From assembly GCA_019187365.1 (NCBI GenBank), contig JABARE010000002.1:62001-126000 (forward strand): DNA of 64,000 nt, in the 5' to 3' direction. This DNA is from Saprospiraceae bacterium. GTDB taxonomy: Bacteria > Bacteroidota > Bacteroidia > Chitinophagales > Saprospiraceae. The notes under the pieces were generated by a model. The model saw only the letters and a program-made list of their open reading frames with translations, was not told the origin of the DNA and did no database searches. Positions 16,381 to 25,140 of this stretch are shown here, one piece after another. How positions within the stretch are numbered: the stretch's first letter is position 1; each line of letters opens with the position of its first letter. The translations under genes and the position numbers were made by a program.

Positions 16381-18042
16381 TCAGCCGGGATGTCTCCTGT
16401 AAAAAACAAATCCGTTTTTCCGGTATACTTCGGCAAAGTGTGGGAATTCATGTTGAAATGCGGTGTCTTTGGGAATGCGCACCACCATATATACGGTTTT
16501 GTCGATGTCGCCGGTGAGCAGCCACTTTTTGTCGGAATGGCTCGCATTGGACGGCAGTGCTTTGTCCGAATAGAAAAATTGGGCATAGCTTCTGAACCGC
16601 CAGGTGTCGACGTAGCAGTCTTCTCCTTTGCGAGACTCGTAAAATTCGATGGCGGCACGCTGACTGTAGGCCTCGATCCGGCCGACGTAGGCAATGAGCG
16701 CGGCAAAAACAAAAATTCCCACGCCTACAAACAGTGTGTAAAAGGCCGGCCATTGTTGTTGCCGGTTGAACTGGCGGATGCTGAGGGCGATCACGGCCAG
16801 CAGCCAAATTCCAGGCAAAACCTCGAGCCCCGTCCACCGCACCGTTGCTTTCAGGTTTTCATGTGCGAAAGCGTCGTCGAACAGAGGAGTCAACCACTCA
16901 GGGTGCATGCCTGCAAAGGGAATCAGCAGGCAGGCCAGAATGTAAACGCTGCCAATCCCCCACATGCCCCATTTCAACCAACCCGCAAAGGAAATTTTTC
17001 CTTGCAGGATCTGCTCTACGACGTGTGCAGCCAGAAAGGTAAGGGGAAAGTAACACAGGGAAGAATAGTGAACGATCTTTGAACGCACGACGGTAAACAA
17101 GATGAGGACCACCCAGAACAAAATTTTCATCCAGCGTGCAAAGTCGCGCTGGTGGGCTTTTTCGTCCGTCGGGGTGTGGTACAGGGAGCGCACAAAAAAC
17201 ACAGAAGCAGGAAAGCAACCAACCAGAATTACCACAAAGTGGTATCCGGGAAATCCGGAATGGCCGGCACTGGGAGCGGAAAACAGCGAATACTGGTATT
17301 TGGTAAACTCCACTACAAACGCGGGACCGTTTTTTAAAGTTTCTGCTCCATACCAGCTCAGCATGATGAGTATGGCAACGAGGGTAAACACGATGAATTG
17401 TGGAATGCTAACAAACATTCGTAAGCGTCCCCAAATCCAATACACCCCGATAACGAGTACCGGAATGAGATACGCCACCTGGCCCTTGGCCAGCATGCCC
17501 AACCCAACGAAAACTCCCGCCGTCAGGAAATAAGTCCAATGGGATCTCTTCAACGGAATGTCCATAATGGGATCCCGTTTCCAGCAGCCGAGGATGAAGA
17601 AGTACAGACCCAGGAAAACAAAGAGGTTGAACACCGGATCGATGATGCCCGACTTAAAATAGAGAAAAGGCAACACGCTGCCGAAATAGCAAATGGCCCA
17701 AAGGATGCCGAATCGGTGGCAGCGGATTTTTTTTCCGATGTCGTACAGAAGTACGAGCGTGACCATGCCGCACACGGCGTTGGGAAAACGCGCAGCATAT
17801 TCCCCGACACCAAAAAGTTTCATGGACAATGCCTGCGTCCAGAAGAAGAGCGGTGGCTTTTCCCAGAAGGGAATGAAATTGACGGTTACCTGAGTGTACT
17901 CGCCAGTCATCATCATCTCCCGGCTGATTTCGGCAAAATTGATCTCGTCCCAGTCGAACAGGTGAACTCCCCCCAGGAAAGGGAGAAAGAAAATGGCTGC
18001 CATAAGGGCAAGCAAAAGCGGGGTGTAGTTGCCCTTCATCAA
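16381..18042 (-). CDS. Glycosyltransferase family 39 (ArnT/PMT-like) membrane protein
   Basis: A 553-residue polytopic membrane protein with about 11-12 hydrophobic segments and a C-terminal soluble part. The first loop carries FDWDEINFAEISREM (residues 29-43) with the catalytic-type acidic pair, and FWEKPPLFFWTQAL follows, both typical of GT39 enzymes such as ArnT and protein O-mannosyltransferases that use polyprenyl-phosphate sugars at the periplasmic face. Acceptor unknown; lipid A or protein glycosylation are both possible. Its start directly follows the stop of the 2OG oxygenase gene, so the two are translationally linked. Confidence 0.85.
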   Translation of the reverse strand: MMKGNYTPLLLALMAAIFFLPFLGGVHLFDWDEINFAEISREMMMTGEYTQVTVNFIPFWEKPPLFFWTQALSMKLFGVGEYAARFPNAVCGMVTLVLLYDIGKKIRCHRFGILWAICYFGSVLPFLYFKSGIIDPVFNLFVFLGLYFFILGCWKRDPIMDIPLKRSHWTYFLTAGVFVGLGMLAKGQVAYLIPVLVIGVYWIWGRLRMFVSIPQFIVFTLVAILIMLSWYGAETLKNGPAFVVEFTKYQYSLFSAPSAGHSGFPGYHFVVILVGCFPASVFFVRSLYHTPTDEKAHQRDFARWMKILFWVVLILFTVVRSKIVHYSSLCYFPLTFLAAHVVEQILQGKISFAGWLKWGMWGIGSVYILACLLIPFAGMHPEWLTPLFDDAFAHENLKATVRWTGLEVLPGIWLLAVIALSIRQFNRQQQWPAFYTLFVGVGIFVFAALIAYVGRIEAYSQRAAIEFYESRKGEDCYVDTWRFRSYAQFFYSDKALPSNASHSDKKWLLTGDIDKTVYMVVRIPKDTAFQHEFPHFAEVYRKNGFVFYRRHPG

Positions 18043-18888
18043 TTATTTTCTTTTGAAGATCTTATTCAGAAGTTTGCTGACGGCGTCATCGCTGATCCCC
18101 AGCCAACCCTTGATGTGGTTGTAGAGAGCAATGGCACGGGTTTCGAGCCAGATCAACACCGATTTAAAGCCGTCGCCCGGACGCGCCCGGTAATTCGTAG
18201 CCCTTTTCAGGGGTGCGGATCTTTCTTCTGTGAAATAGTACAGCGCGATGGATTTCCGGGTCATGCCGGGAGGGCATTTTAGGGATTCGGGCAATCCATG
18301 GTAGGAATCCTCGTCGGTATTGAAAATTACACTCCGGTTGAAAACCGGGCTGATCCGACAGGCGCAGGCCGACATGTCTCGTTCCCACAATTCGAGCTGT
18401 CCGCCATAGCTTTCGTCCCAGGGGTCGTTGAGGTAAACGAGCACGTTCACCCGCCGGCGCCAGTTCCGGTGGTGGGGATGTACTGTGAAGTCGGCGTGGA
18501 TGTTGAGGTACCCGCCCGTCTTTGTTTGGTGGAGGCCTCCCCCTTCCAGCGTAGAGTCAGACATGAGGCCGTCGATACCGGTGAGTACGCCCAGCGAACG
18601 CACAAATTCCGGGCTGTTCAGCACTTCAATGGCATCCCTTAGCGGTTCCGGGATCAGATCCATCTTGTTGAGCCCGTGCTTTTTTTCGTTGAGGTGCAGG
18701 TAGTGTATCCAGCCGGCGTCTTCCACTTTGGGGAATGCCTCCATGCAAACCCTCGCCGATTCCCGGTTCAGGAAATCATCGACCACCGTGTGGGGATAGG
18801 GTTTGTTGCTCTTGTACCTTTCGGATTGGGCGGTGCAATAGGCATACCACTTGTCCAGGTCCAGAATGGGTTCAGCAGTCGTTGCCAT
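18043..18888 (-). CDS. 2-oxoglutarate/Fe(II)-dependent oxygenase
   Basis: A 281-residue protein of the 2OG-Fe(II) oxygenase superfamily (prolyl-4-hydroxylase-like). The iron facial triad is visible: His and Asp in NIHADFTVHP near residue 137, and the distal His in DSYHGLPES near 205. The oxoglutarate-binding Arg follows in TRKSIALYYF. Start set at ATG 18888 (MATTAEPILDLDKWYAY); the upstream 33 residues are Cys/His-rich and unlike the family. It is immediately upstream of the GT39 gene. It may hydroxylate a surface sugar, lipid or protein; the substrate cannot be read from sequence. Confidence 0.8.
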   Translation of the reverse strand: MATTAEPILDLDKWYAYCTAQSERYKSNKPYPHTVVDDFLNRESARVCMEAFPKVEDAGWIHYLHLNEKKHGLNKMDLIPEPLRDAIEVLNSPEFVRSLGVLTGIDGLMSDSTLEGGGLHQTKTGGYLNIHADFTVHPHHRNWRRRVNVLVYLNDPWDESYGGQLELWERDMSACACRISPVFNRSVIFNTDEDSYHGLPESLKCPPGMTRKSIALYYFTEERSAPLKRATNYRARPGDGFKSVLIWLETRAIALYNHIKGWLGISDDAVSKLLNKIFKRK

Positions 18889-19429
18889 TTTGTCCGATTG
18901 AAATGCAAGATAGCATGAATGCCAACAATGCAGGTGGAGGGGAGCAGGACGGCAGATCCTGCAGCCCCGGGTAAACATCCATCGCACATTCCAAAGCCTT
19001 TTAAGAGAGGGTTCGACGTTTCCGGCGGGCCCGGTTCACAGGAAAGGCCAGGGCTTTTGTAGAGCTAAAGTGCGCGGAGGGATCGTCAAGTAAAAACCAA
19101 ATGGGAATAAGAAAGTGCTTTCAAAGGGGAGAAACTTTAAACCCTTTTGCTAAATTAGCCATCCATACCAAAAAGATTCATACTCTTTACTGTCTGTGGC
19201 CTTCGGCCCGTGGCTGAAGGGGATTTTTTCCCAAGTTCGGATTTATGAAGGAAAAATTACTTTTTTTTAGAACGGACACCGTGAGGGCTAAGACAAACGA
19301 TGGGGCGATTCCTGGTAAAACTTCAAGGCAAATCGTCGTGCGGTGGATTTTATCTGGCCGCTTTATATCCTTATGCTTCCAGGTAATTGACGCCTTAGCA
19401 TTTTCCTTACTCCGTCATTTCAAAAGTTT
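18889..19429. other. Long intergenic stretch with an orphan terminator
   Basis: 540 bp without a credible gene. The only clear structure is a terminator-like hairpin at 19200-19229 (CCTTCGGCC-CGT-GGCTGAAGG, one G.T pair, then GGATTTTTT on the + strand). No coding frame ends before it, so either a small RNA at about 19100-19225 is terminated here or it is a remnant. Confidence 0.4.
19200..19229 (+). terminator. Orphan intrinsic terminator
   Basis: Nine-base-pair stem, 3-nt loop and six T residues. It has no upstream gene on the + strand. Confidence 0.5.
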
Positions 19430-19454
19430 AGGGCACCTCGAATAACCCACTATT

Positions 19455-20069
19455 GCGCCTCGTCTTGTTTTGCTCGGGGGCTGCCTCTCTCCACTCCCTC
19501 TTGCGCCAGCCAGACCGCATTGGCTTGCGCGCGAAATGAATTTAGCTTCACAATACTTCGTTGCGGTTCAGTCAGTTATTGCTCCACGTAGCTTCCTTCA
19601 CCGCGCCTCGTCTTGTTTTGCTTGGGGGCTGCCTCTCTTCACTCCCTCTTGCGCCAGCCAGCCCGCACAGGCTAACCCACTCAATGAATTTAGCTTCACA
19701 ATCCTTCGTTGCGGTTCAGTCAGTTATTGCTCCACATAGCTTCCTTCACCGCGCCTCGTCTTGTTTTGCTTGGGGGCTGCCTCTCTTCACTCCCTCTTGC
19801 GCCAGCCAGCCCGCACAGGCTAACCCACTCAATGAATTTAGCTTCACAATACTTCGTTGCGGTTCAGTCAGTTATTGCTCCACATAGCTTCCTTCACCGC
19901 GCCTCGTCTTGTTTTGCTTGGGGGCTGCCTCTCTTCACTCCCTCTTGCGCCAGCCAGCCCGCACAGGCTAACCCACTCAATGAATTTAGCTTCACAATCC
20001 TTCGTTGCGGTTCAGTCAGTTATTGCTCCACATAGCTTCCTTCACCGCGCCTCGTCTTGTTTTGCTAAA
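19455..20069. repeat. 148-bp tandem repeat inside the miniature element
   Basis: Units begin GCGCCTCGTCTTGTTTTGCT at 19455, 19603, 19751, 19899 and 20047 (the last partial). They are near-identical, so the expansion is recent. The unit contains GCCAGCCCGCACAGGC and ATGAATTTAGCTTCACAAT blocks shared with copy 1. Confidence 0.9.
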
Positions 20070-20070
20070 T

Positions 20071-20234
20071 TCCTTCTGGCATCAACAGGGAGTGAAGACA
20101 GGCAGCCCTTTTCCTTCTGGCATCAACAGGGAGTGAAGACAGGCAGCCCTTTTCCTTCTGGCATCAACAGGGAGTGAAGACAGGCAGCCCTTTTCCTTCT
20201 GGCATCAACAGGGAGTGAAGAGAGGCAGCCCTTT
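20071..20234. repeat. 41-bp tandem repeat inside the miniature element
   Basis: Units beginning TCCTTCTGGCATCAACAGGG at 20071, 20112, 20153 and 20194, with a fifth diverged start at 20235 that leads into the right terminus. Confidence 0.9.
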
Positions 20235-20531
20235 TCATTCTGGCATCAAAACTGGGTTATTCGAGGTACCCTTTATTGATAGAGAAGATTTGTTTTAGGG
20301 CTTTTGGCATTGCGACTGGGTGTCATAAGAAATATGCTAAATGCACTCGACCATTATTACTGCAACAGGTATCTGTCGATCGATGTTTGCCTGCCGCAAA
20401 GTTCATGTTGCACAAAACTGGTTCAGCGTTTACTCTAATGAACCGGTAATGAAAGCTAAAACTCAACCCAATCGCGGTGAGTTATGAAGAATGCATTCAT
20501 TATAAATCCTTGACAAAAAACAAAGTGCACA

Positions 20532-20663
20532 ATGAAGAAAGCCGGACCATTTGTAAAAGCAATTTTAATGTTGTTGGTCGTAGACGCGGCAGGAGCCCAG
20601 GATTTTCAAATTGATGATGTCGTCATTTCGGACACTACATCCAGCCTGAAACCCAAGAGGTAA
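20532..20663 (+). CDS. Short secreted peptide with signal sequence
   Basis: A 43-residue frame: a Sec-type signal (KKAGPFVKAILMLLVV, then cleavage near AGA-Q) and only about 20 residues after it. Its stop overlaps the start of the next frame (TAATG). Such a beginning is what one expects for a secreted type IX cargo protein, while the next frame has the matching C-terminal sorting domain. This may be the N-terminal stub of a once larger gene. Confidence 0.45.
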   Translation: MKKAGPFVKAILMLLVVDAAGAQDFQIDDVVISDTTSSLKPKR

Positions 20664-20992
20664 TGAAATTTTTCAAACGGTGCCTGAAAGAATTGACGAC
20701 TACAGTGCTCGATTTACAGGCCAAACTTGAGGGGAAATTGCAAGTCTTTCCAAACCCGGCAGATAATGGACTTTTTAGGGCAGAGTTTGAACTCAGAAGC
20801 GCCGGGGAGGTACAGCTCGTTTTGTACGACGGGAATGGCAGATGTATAAAGGACCTGCTTTCAAAATACCTTACGGACGGAAGACACCAGATTGTAATTG
20901 AAGAACTGAAGAATGTCCCTTCCGGGGCATACTATTTGACGCTAACGGATCAGCAGGGTGTGTTGGGAGTCGTCGCGATAGCCAAAAATTAG
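20663..20992 (+). CDS. T9SS type A C-terminal sorting domain protein
   Basis: A 109-residue protein. Residues 25-109 are a type A sorting domain of the type IX secretion system: VFPNPADNGLFRAEFEL, then a beta-rich stretch with LYDGNGRCIKDLL and a final VPSGAYYLTLTD. The domain directs cargo through the outer-membrane T9SS in Bacteroidota. This frame lacks its own signal peptide; the preceding 43-codon frame supplies one in another reading frame. The pair could be a decayed cargo gene after internal deletion with a shift, or a translationally coupled pair. The missing cargo domain makes a pseudogene origin likely. Confidence 0.6.
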   Translation: MKFFKRCLKELTTTVLDLQAKLEGKLQVFPNPADNGLFRAEFELRSAGEVQLVLYDGNGRCIKDLLSKYLTDGRHQIVIEELKNVPSGAYYLTLTDQQGVLGVVAIAKN

Positions 20993-21438
20993 GAAGCGCA
21001 GCCAGCCGAATCTGAAAGGTGCATTGAGAGCATCAAAAGATTTTCCATTGGGAAGATGTGCATGTGAAATTTGAACCTGGCAGATCTTCAAAAGGCCAAT
21101 CCAGACACATTAAAATTTAAGACCAGCGTTAGCGCGGCTCTACAAATTCCCTTAAGCGGCAAATGAAAGTAACAATTCAATTTGCATGGGGCAAGCAAGA
21201 AATGATGAAGAAATTTTCTAACAGCGCATCATCCCGACTCAACCCATGACAACGTCCTCTTGCAGCAGCAGAATGTGACAACCAAATGAATGAAACGGAA
21301 GATCTTATGCATTCGAGTCCTTTTTTTCATTCGAAGTCGGGGACAGCTGTTTAATTGATTGGATCCGAGGATCAATGGGGATTCATGTGCACGCTCCCAG
21401 AATCAGTCAGCCATAATGAGGTGGGGCATGCTGCAGGC
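20993..21438. other. Intergenic stretch, nothing recognised
   Basis: About 445 bp between the sorting-domain frame and the convergent HAD gene. I see no coding frame of quality, no tRNA and no strong hairpin. Confidence 0.3.
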
Positions 21439-22170
21439 CTACCCGATGCCGGATTCGCTTTGCCGTTCATGCGAACCGGCGATCAGGCCGGCGTTTTTCA
21501 TAAGGAGATACAGTTGGTTCATGGTGGCAAAAGGGTAGGCCCGGTGTTCGGTGAGTTCTCCCGGTTGAGTTTGCGCAGCATAACCCAGGCACTTCATTCT
21601 GGCCAGAGCGGCAGCTTGCGCACCATGGCGACTGTCTTCAATGACCAGACAATTTTGTGGATCGACCGACAACGACCGTGCGGCATGAAGAAATAGCTCC
21701 GGGTCCGGTTTAAACTTTTGAAGATCATGTCCGGAAAAGATTGTTTCCGGACTGAAATATCCCGACAATCCGGTTAGGCGAAGGTTGTGCAGAATTTTGG
21801 GGCGGGGACCGTTGGACGCCAGACACTTCAAGGTGAGCATACCCGACAAGATGGATTCTACACCCGGAACGGGTTTAAGCGAATTTGAGAAGATTTCAAA
21901 ACTCCGGTTGCGATAAACTTCCTCCAAGCCCGTTCCGGGTGGAACGTTGGCATGTGTCCGAATAAATTGCATGGCCTTGTCGAGCGAGCTTCCGCGAAGC
22001 GTCTGATGAACGAGATCAGGTGATGTTTCCCCACCAAATTCCCGGATGACGATTGCAATGGCCTTCGCGGCAAGGCGTTCGCTGTCTACCAAAACGCCGT
22101 CGCAGTCCCAAATGACGAGATGAACATCATCCAATTCAAAGGGCAAACCGGTTCCATTGGAATTTTTCAT
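21439..22170 (-). CDS. HAD-superfamily hydrolase (beta-phosphoglucomutase/sugar phosphatase-like)
   Basis: A 243-residue HAD enzyme. Motif I IWDCDGVLVDSE near residue 17 has both Asp residues of phosphatases and phosphomutases; motif II is CLASNGPRPK near 109; the lysine is in KFKPDPELF near 148; motif IV is VIEDSRHG near 172. The helical cap fits the beta-PGM/GPH branch. Start set at ATG 22170, because a -7 box at 22192-22199 overlaps the earlier in-frame ATG. It is divergent from the sugar-acid cluster that begins at 22450, so it could serve as the phosphatase removing the phosphate from a NeuB-type product; this is inferred from position. Confidence 0.8.
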   Translation of the reverse strand: MKNSNGTGLPFELDDVHLVIWDCDGVLVDSERLAAKAIAIVIREFGGETSPDLVHQTLRGSSLDKAMQFIRTHANVPPGTGLEEVYRNRSFEIFSNSLKPVPGVESILSGMLTLKCLASNGPRPKILHNLRLTGLSGYFSPETIFSGHDLQKFKPDPELFLHAARSLSVDPQNCLVIEDSRHGAQAAALARMKCLGYAAQTQPGELTEHRAYPFATMNQLYLLMKNAGLIAGSHERQSESGIG

Positions 22171-22191
22171 GAATCGCACTGATTTGATCTG

Positions 22192-22199
22192 CAAAAATA
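22192..22199 (-). promoter_or_regulatory. -7 box for the HAD hydrolase
   Basis: TATTTTTG on the minus strand, an exact TAnnTTTG match, 22 bp before ATG 22170. It decides between the two possible starts. Confidence 0.5.
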
Positions 22200-22449
22200 T
22201 TCATGTTTTGTTAGCAGGTTCTCAGGAAATATTTCTGAAGCAGCGACGATGATCGCAAGTGATCTAAGGGAATGCGAATGGTTGAATGTTGTTGCCAATA
22301 TTATTTTATTATGAACAAATTGGAAGGATGTAACCACATCGTAAAGAAATGATGAAGATAAGGTCTATTTTTCATTAAATTAAACAGTTCCGGCTTTCAG
22401 GCAGCATGTGCTTCTCTACTTTTATCCGCGAATTGAGAAAAGTTTCATG

Positions 22450-23487
22450 CAAGGGCGAACGAAAATATTGCACGTAGTCGGTTCACTGAATCAAACGCAG
22501 CAGCTTTACCAGATTGCAAGAGAGATGCCGGAATGCGATCATTATTTCACACAGTTTTTTGGTGAAGGCGCTGTTTGGAAGTGGATGGCTGAGGGGGGCA
22601 TATTGGATTGGACCATTCTGGGAACCGGTAGTGCATTCCGAAGGGAGCAAAGTGATTTTCTTGATCAGACCGGTGTGCGATACGACTACCGGGGAAGTTT
22701 TTACCGCGATGAATACGCAGTTGTATTTCTGTGTACAGACATCATGGTGCTCAAGCGATTTTCTAATGCAAAATTGGTATTCGTACAGGAGGGGATGACC
22801 GATCCACTGAACGCACAGGCCAAGATCATCCACAAACTGGGCTTACCGCGATGGTTGGCAGGTAATACAGCATTAAATGGCTGTTCGAACCAATGTGATT
22901 TGTATTTCGCAGCATCTGAAGGATATGCACGGTATTTTGAAAGTATGGGTACCGACCCATCCAAGATTCATGTGACCGGAATTCCCAATTTCGATCATGC
23001 AGAATCTTTTTTAACCAATGATTTCCCCCATCGCGATTACGTTCTTGTTTGCACATCGGATATCCGTGAAGTGGGGGGAAAAGAAAACCGCATCGCCTTT
23101 CTGAAAAATTGTAAGAGGATAGCAGAAGGCAGACGCATTATGGTAAAACTTCATCCGAATGAAAAGACAGATCGCGCACGAGATGAAGTAAATAGGGTTT
23201 TCGGTGAAGACGCATTGGTTTTACAAAAGGGAAATACAGGTCACATGATCGCCAATTGCGCTGAATTGATCACGCAGTATTCATCTGTGGTGTATATCGG
23301 TATGGCCTTGGAAAAGAGGGTGCATTCTCTGTTTCCGATGGACTTATTAAAAGAGCGAATGCCGGTTCAGAACGGTGGCACCTCAGCAGCCAGGATTGCA
23401 GAGAGGGTGCGCGCCATATTGAAAAGGGTGGAACCGTCTTGCTTTCCCGAGACGGTAAGCTCATTCAGAAGAGCTACGGCATCATGA
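22450..23487 (+). CDS. GT-B-fold glycosyl/glycerophospho-transferase-like protein
   Basis: A 345-residue cytosolic protein, start chosen at ATG 22450 (MQGRTKILHVVG). The C-terminal half has IHVTGIPNFDHAE near residue 175 and IMVKLHPNEKTD near 230, the pattern of CDP-glycerol transferase, polysialyltransferase and UDP-GlcNAc 2-epimerase-like GT-B folds. ITQYSSVVYIGMALEK near 275 resembles the nucleotide-contact helix. It probably transfers the activated sugar made by the genes downstream, or acts as a nucleotide-sugar epimerase. It is the first gene of a tightly packed operon and its stop overlaps the next start. Confidence 0.65.
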   Translation, partial: QGRTKILHVVGSLNQTQQLYQIAREMPECDHYFTQFFGEGAVWKWMAEGGILDWTILGTGSAFRREQSDFLDQTGVRYDYRGSFYRDEYAVVFLCTDIMVLKRFSNAKLVFVQEGMTDPLNAQAKIIHKLGLPRWLAGNTALNGCSNQCDLYFAASEGYARYFESMGTDPSKIHVTGIPNFDHAESFLTNDFPHRDYVLVCTSDIREVGGKENRIAFLKNCKRIAEGRRIMVKLHPNEKTDRARDEVNRVFGEDALVLQKGNTGHMIANCAELITQYSSVVYIGMALEKRVHSLFPMDLLKERMPVQNGGTSAARIAERVRAILKRVEPSCFPETVSSFRRATAS

Positions 23488-24281
23488 AAAGGGTGGTGAC
23501 GGTCATTCAAGCCAGAACGGGAAGCAGCAGGTTCCCGGCAAAGATTTTAAAGCCGCTGCTGAGCCAGACCGTGCTTTACCGGATGGTGGAACGCGTCCTG
23601 GGGTCTGCACGCAAGGGGGAGGTCGTCGTAGCAACGACGGATCTTGGTGAAGACCGGATTATAGAAAGGATGTGTGAGCAAAACGGTTGGTCGTGTTACC
23701 GGGGCGACTCAATGGATTTGCTTTCGCGGCATTACCTGGCTGCCAAGAAGTTGAACGCCGATGTGGTGGTCAAGATCCCGTCGGATTGCCCTTTGATAGA
23801 CCCACTCATTATTGATCAGGTCATCGAATATTTTTTGGATAATTCTTTCGACTACGCCAGCAATCTCCATCCTGCAAGTTACCCTGATGGAAATGACGTC
23901 GAGGTAATGAGCATGGATGCGTTGGAATACTCCTGGGTGACCGCCAACCGCGACTTTGAACGCGAGCATACGACGCCCTACATGTGGGAAAACCGAGACC
24001 TCTTTAATATCGGAAACTTCACCTGGGAGACCGGATTGAATTACTCGATGAGCCACCGGTTCACACTCGACTATCCGGAAGATTACAAATTAATCCAGGA
24101 GATATACGAACGTTTGTATCCGCTCAACCCACACTTTTCACTTGAAGAAATCCTTGCACTGCTTGAGGCCTATCCTCACTTGCTGGAGATCAACGCACAG
24201 TACCGGGGAGTGAACTGGTATCGCAAGCACATCCACGAATTGAAATCTGTAAAACCGGAAGAAACGAGCCTGTTGGATTGA
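23484..24281 (+). CDS. SpsF-like cytidylyltransferase
   Basis: A 265-residue nucleotidyltransferase; start at ATG 23484 overlaps the previous stop (ATGA). The N-terminus VVTVIQARTGSSRFPAKIL is the nucleotide-binding signature of SpsF/NeuA-type enzymes, and VVVKIPSDCPLIDPLIIDQV near residue 93 provides the acidic metal ligands. SpsF is encoded with the NeuB-like SpsE in Bacillus spore-coat operons, and a NeuB-like gene lies in this cluster too. Expected role: activate a nonulosonate-like acid with CTP to the CMP-sugar. The C-terminal 60 residues are extra and of unknown role. Confidence 0.8.
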   Translation: MKRVVTVIQARTGSSRFPAKILKPLLSQTVLYRMVERVLGSARKGEVVVATTDLGEDRIIERMCEQNGWSCYRGDSMDLLSRHYLAAKKLNADVVVKIPSDCPLIDPLIIDQVIEYFLDNSFDYASNLHPASYPDGNDVEVMSMDALEYSWVTANRDFEREHTTPYMWENRDLFNIGNFTWETGLNYSMSHRFTLDYPEDYKLIQEIYERLYPLNPHFSLEEILALLEAYPHLLEINAQYRGVNWYRKHIHELKSVKPEETSLLD

Positions 24282-24282
24282 T

Positions 24283-25140
24283 ATGGACGCAAAACGGATA
24301 GAGGCATTACAAAGCACAGCACGGTCTGTTCGACACCATATCCTGAGTCTTTCGTCTCAAGGGGGTTGCTTTATTGGAGCATCCCTGTCATGTACAGATC
24401 TTCTGGTGTATCTCTATTTTGAATACCTGTCCATCGATTTGTCTTCGCTGGATGATCCGGAGCGCGATTACGTATTGTTGTCGAAAGGGCACGATGTTCC
24501 GGCAATGTACGGCTGTTTTGTAGAAAAGTCTTGGTTGGCCAAAGACCGGCTGGCCAATCACCTCAAGTCCAACGATTCGATTTATTGGCACCCTAACCGG
24601 AATATACCAGGCGTTGAATTTCATTCAGGGTCCCTGGGGCAGCTTCCCTCAGTCGGCGCAGGCATTGCGCAGGATTGTAAAATGAAGGGCCGGCACAACC
24701 GGGTCCTTGTAATCATGGGAGATGGAGAGTTGAATGAGGGCTCAGTGTGGGAGACATTTTTGGTTGCTTCAAACCTTCATCTCAACAACCTCTGCTTTGT
24801 CATTGACAGAAATTATTTCCAGGCAAACGTGGCGACGGAAGATCTGATGCCGCTTGAACCTCTGGAAGAAAAGTTCAAAGCCTTTGGAATCGACGTCCTC
24901 AGAATAAACGGACACGATTTTGAAGAGTTGGACGGGGCATTCCGCAAGCTGCCCTTTAGTGATAAACGGCCTTCGGCTATCATTTGTGACACCGTTCGGG
25001 GCAAAGGTATCCCCAGTATTGAGCGTCGTGCCGACAGGTGGTTTGTAAACTTCAGCGAAACAGAAGTCGAGCAACTCCGGCAGGAGTTGGCAGGAGGACA
25101 GGCTGCTCAACTCAATTCAGAAACACTTACAGTAAGGTGA
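24283..25140 (+). CDS. Transketolase, N-terminal (TPP-binding) subunit
   Basis: A 285-residue half-transketolase carrying the thiamine-diphosphate pyrophosphate site: GDGELNEGSVWETFLVAS near residue 147 and the metal-binding Asn of IDRNYFQ around 178. Earlier motifs (LSKGHDVPAMYG near 66, PGVEFHSGSLGQLPSVG near 108) fit. Split transketolases occur in sugar-biosynthesis loci and transfer two-carbon ketol units. The C-terminal half is the next gene, overlapping by one base (TGATG), so the two are made together. Presence in a NeuB cluster suggests that a carbon-chain-building or branching step feeds the sugar. Confidence 0.88.
   Translation: MDAKRIEALQSTARSVRHHILSLSSQGGCFIGASLSCTDLLVYLYFEYLSIDLSSLDDPERDYVLLSKGHDVPAMYGCFVEKSWLAKDRLANHLKSNDSIYWHPNRNIPGVEFHSGSLGQLPSVGAGIAQDCKMKGRHNRVLVIMGDGELNEGSVWETFLVASNLHLNNLCFVIDRNYFQANVATEDLMPLEPLEEKFKAFGIDVLRINGHDFEELDGAFRKLPFSDKRPSAIICDTVRGKGIPSIERRADRWFVNFSETEVEQLRQELAGGQAAQLNSETLTVR

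Larger units (their letters stand above)
19430..20272. mobile_element. Miniature inverted-repeat element, copy 3, expanded by internal tandem repeats
   Basis: An 843-bp element bounded by AGGGCACCTCGAATAACCCA at the left and TGGGTTATTCGAGGTACCCT at the right, 20-bp inverted termini with a single mismatch. The interior has grown by tandem duplication: a 148-bp unit repeated about 4.2 times and then a 41-bp unit repeated 4 times. Copies 1 and 2 (186 and 211 bp) carry single versions of the same blocks. Open frames in the 148-bp array are a by-product of repetition and are not genes. Confidence 0.85.

Noticed and set aside
19561..20177. Three near-identical frames of about 107 codons and similar ones
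   Set aside because: They arise only because the 148-bp unit repeats with a period that leaves short frames open; the hydrophobic-looking product is not a gene.
19455..20234. Possible CRISPR array
   Set aside because: Repeats are contiguous with no unique spacers, units are 148 and 41 bp, and there are no cas genes.
23439..23483. Longer N-terminus for the SpsF-like enzyme
   Set aside because: The extra 15 codons lie inside the previous gene; the nucleotide-binding signature begins right after ATG 23484, which overlaps the upstream stop in the usual ATGA way.
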